Below, one piece after another: positions 62,239 through 64,000 of a stretch of DNA of 64,000 bases (within the stretch, counting starts at the first letter, position 1; each line of letters opens with the position of its first letter). The position numbers and the translations under genes are program-made. The notes beneath the pieces were generated by a model. The model had not been told where the DNA came from and made no database searches. It saw nothing but the letters and a program-made list of their open reading frames with translations. This DNA is from Megascapheus bottae (Eukaryota > Chordata > Mammalia > Rodentia > Geomyidae). The DNA lies in contig JANJXV010000006.1 of NCBI GenBank assembly GCA_024803745.1, positions 42,029,501-42,093,500 on the forward strand. Direction: 5' to 3'.

Positions 62239-62854
62239 ACATTTGCTTTTAATGCTGCAATTACCTAGCAAAAAGGGTGCCAAATTATACAATAATGAGT
62301 GCTTCCCATTACCAGCTAGGCAACCAGATATAATGTTTTTGGTGTGGCCATTTGGCAGCATATTGTGCTCCAGTGATTTCCTTGTGCCTATGATTTCCTT
62401 TTGAACAGGAGAAACAATGAGATTCATGACTGTAATGTACCATTGTATAAGGGCTTAGATGTGTAACTCTCTCTTCTCAGCATCACCTTCGTGCCCTTGG
62501 GTAAGACTGGCTTCCACTTGTCTCTCCATAGCTGAACATGTTGCAGCACTCAGTGTTCCCTGCCCACCCCTGGACATTGTTGCCTTGGGATTGGCTGCTG
62601 TGTGGGAAGACTCTGGCAAAGATATAACAGGCATATTCCTGGTTTTGATGGCATTTCCAGTGTATAAGCATGCTCGCTATCTGTATCTACGCCTTTCTAC
62701 TGCTTCATCTTGTTTTGTACCCTAGAAGGTTGGCCTTTATGAATGCATACATGGATGTCTGTACCCTTAGCTTCTGGTTGGGATTGGCAGTGGAGTGCAT
62801 TGACAGCAGATAGAAGAGATGGAGGAGAATGAGGGCCAGATATTTTGTTTCCTT

Positions 62855-62858
<4 letters not shown>
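62239..62858. other. Unique noncoding sequence
   Basis: Opposing frames at 62459-62725 and 62483-62671 have no domain. The stretch 62770-62850 may be an ancient repeat but I cannot name it. Confidence 0.35.

Positions 62859-62918
<60 letters not shown>
62859..62918 (+). repeat. (CT)n microsatellite, 30 units
   Basis: Pure CT dinucleotide run of about 60 bp; mirror-symmetric polypyrimidine, H-DNA-prone. Confidence 0.97.
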
Positions 62919-62922
<4 letters not shown>

Positions 62923-64000
62923 GGCTATGGTATGCTGACTCTTTCCTTCAATGGAGGATCTCTGCTCCTCTGTGTACCACACAGTATTGTCTTTGAACTC
63001 TGCTGTTTAGACCTAAAATGGAAGCATTTTCCTACCATTATTAGCTCTGAGATAATAGACCATCTCATGCTTCCCCTATACTCTGCCTATACCTTTGTGA
63101 AGAGAATCTAAATTAAACTCTCTTCTAGCTACCAATTTGAGAGTGCCATCTGCTTCTTTTTGGAACCCTAATTGATGGAGGGAGTAGTTCTTGAACAAAT
63201 GACGTTGGTAGAAAGGTTCTGAAGGACTTTACCTGTGATCCTAAGGACCTAAGTCAAGCAATATAACAAATGCACACATTTAAATGGCATCTGCATGGTG
63301 AGAGTGGAACTCGGGCTTTGTGTGGCTTCTGTGACTTCCTTCTGAGATGTCCCTTTTTGGGTCACCACACCCTTGGTGCTGGGGCTGTCACACTAGAGCT
63401 TTGGCTTTGACTTGGAGCCTAGGAGAGAGGAGGAAGCAAGTTGTCTCCATTAGCATTGCTGGCACAGAAGAAAGCCTCTGAGTCAGCAGATGAGAGCAGC
63501 TGGTTTCACAGCATCTCCTTGTCTCTGGTGCCACCTTTCTCTGTCTCTCCTCTGATGCTGGCGGCCCAGGCCCATCCTGGCGTCAGTCGGCAGCAAGGAG
63601 TACTGTCCTGAAGCGTCAAGCCTGGTGCCTCCCTTCTGTCCTCTTTTCTGGCATCCCTGTCCCCTTGCAAAGCAAGATCCATTAGCAAGTGAAATGTCAT
63701 CATTTTGAACAAACAAACAAACCCCAATGTCTGCCAAGTTGTCTGGGTGAAATCACAAAGAAATCTCAGTGTCCTCTGCCTCTTTTTAAGCCTCTTTCCT
63801 CCCTCCTTGCCTCTCTGCTCTTCTGGTTTTCTTAGCAGATGATCATCTGCAAAGATGGAAGGTCATTCCAACCAGTGGTGCTTCCTGACAGAGCTTGGTG
63901 AAGTCCCAGGCAGTTGAGTTACCCCTTGGTCCACTGTTGGTTTATGTGAATTGGTTGCTGTTTGGGATTTAATCAGTTCCCTTCCTTGCATCCTTTTCCT
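62919..64000. other. Unique noncoding sequence to window end
   Basis: About 1.1 kb, somewhat GC-richer. Two overlapping minus-strand frames at 63483-63737 share no recognisable domain. No repeat recognised. Confidence 0.45.

Noticed and set aside
62770..62850. Resemblance to an ancient mammalian repeat
   Set aside because: Similarity too weak by eye to assign a family; left as unique sequence.

Overview
This is a nuclear mammalian window, almost certainly from a rodent. I find no intact protein-coding gene, rRNA, tRNA gene, CRISPR array or operon-like arrangement. Most open frames are short and fall inside retroelements or simple repeats. The best organism clue is the SINE content. Dozens of copies are dimers whose left half is an ID-like, tRNA-Ala-derived monomer and whose right half is a second module ending in a Pol III-type B-box-like stretch. 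A second class joins a 7SL/B1-like left half to the same right half. The first architecture matches the published description of IDL-Geo SINEs of geomyoid rodents (kangaroo rats, pocket mice, pocket gophers). The superfamily is therefore an inference and the genus is not resolved. LAYOUT. 1-9.7 kb: SINEs, a 5'-truncated L1 with target-site duplications (TSDs), an antisense processed-pseudogene candidate for a coiled-coil protein (about 3.8-4.8 kb, possibly to 5.4 kb), and a 1.1-kb CTAC/CTCC satellite-like tract (6.48-7.62 kb). 9.7-18.1 kb: dense nested SINEs and L1 tails, including an old MIR split by a young L1 that was itself split by a 53-bp L1 tail. 18.4-21.8 kb: repeat-poor block with a clustered set of transcription-factor-like motifs. 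21.9-24.5 kb: an old, reversed L1 interrupted by SINEs. 24.6-30.2 kb: mixed SINEs, a MIR split by a SINE, an L1 tail and a 79-bp perfectly alternating purine/pyrimidine tract. 30.2-34 kb and 43.9-47.3 kb: repeat-poor single-copy blocks. 34-43.9 kb: old SINEs, ultra-short L1 tails and facing GT/AC arrays. 47.3-62.2 kb: young L1 pieces with readable ORF2 C-terminal remnants, a long CTTY array, an inverted repeat 1.4 kb apart, and a tandem SINE pair. 62.2-64 kb: mostly unique, with a 30-unit CT array. READING. By eye, retroelements lie on the minus strand about 3-4 times as often as on the plus strand. In mammals this is typical of introns, where retroelements are better tolerated antisense to the host gene. 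A working hypothesis is that the window lies in a long intron of a plus-strand gene whose exons are outside it; no exon was found here to prove that. No new biochemical system is visible. The most rewarding signals are the ultra-short L1 tails, the layered insertion history, SINE module sharing, the large composite satellite, Z-DNA/H-DNA-prone tracts and one candidate enhancer.
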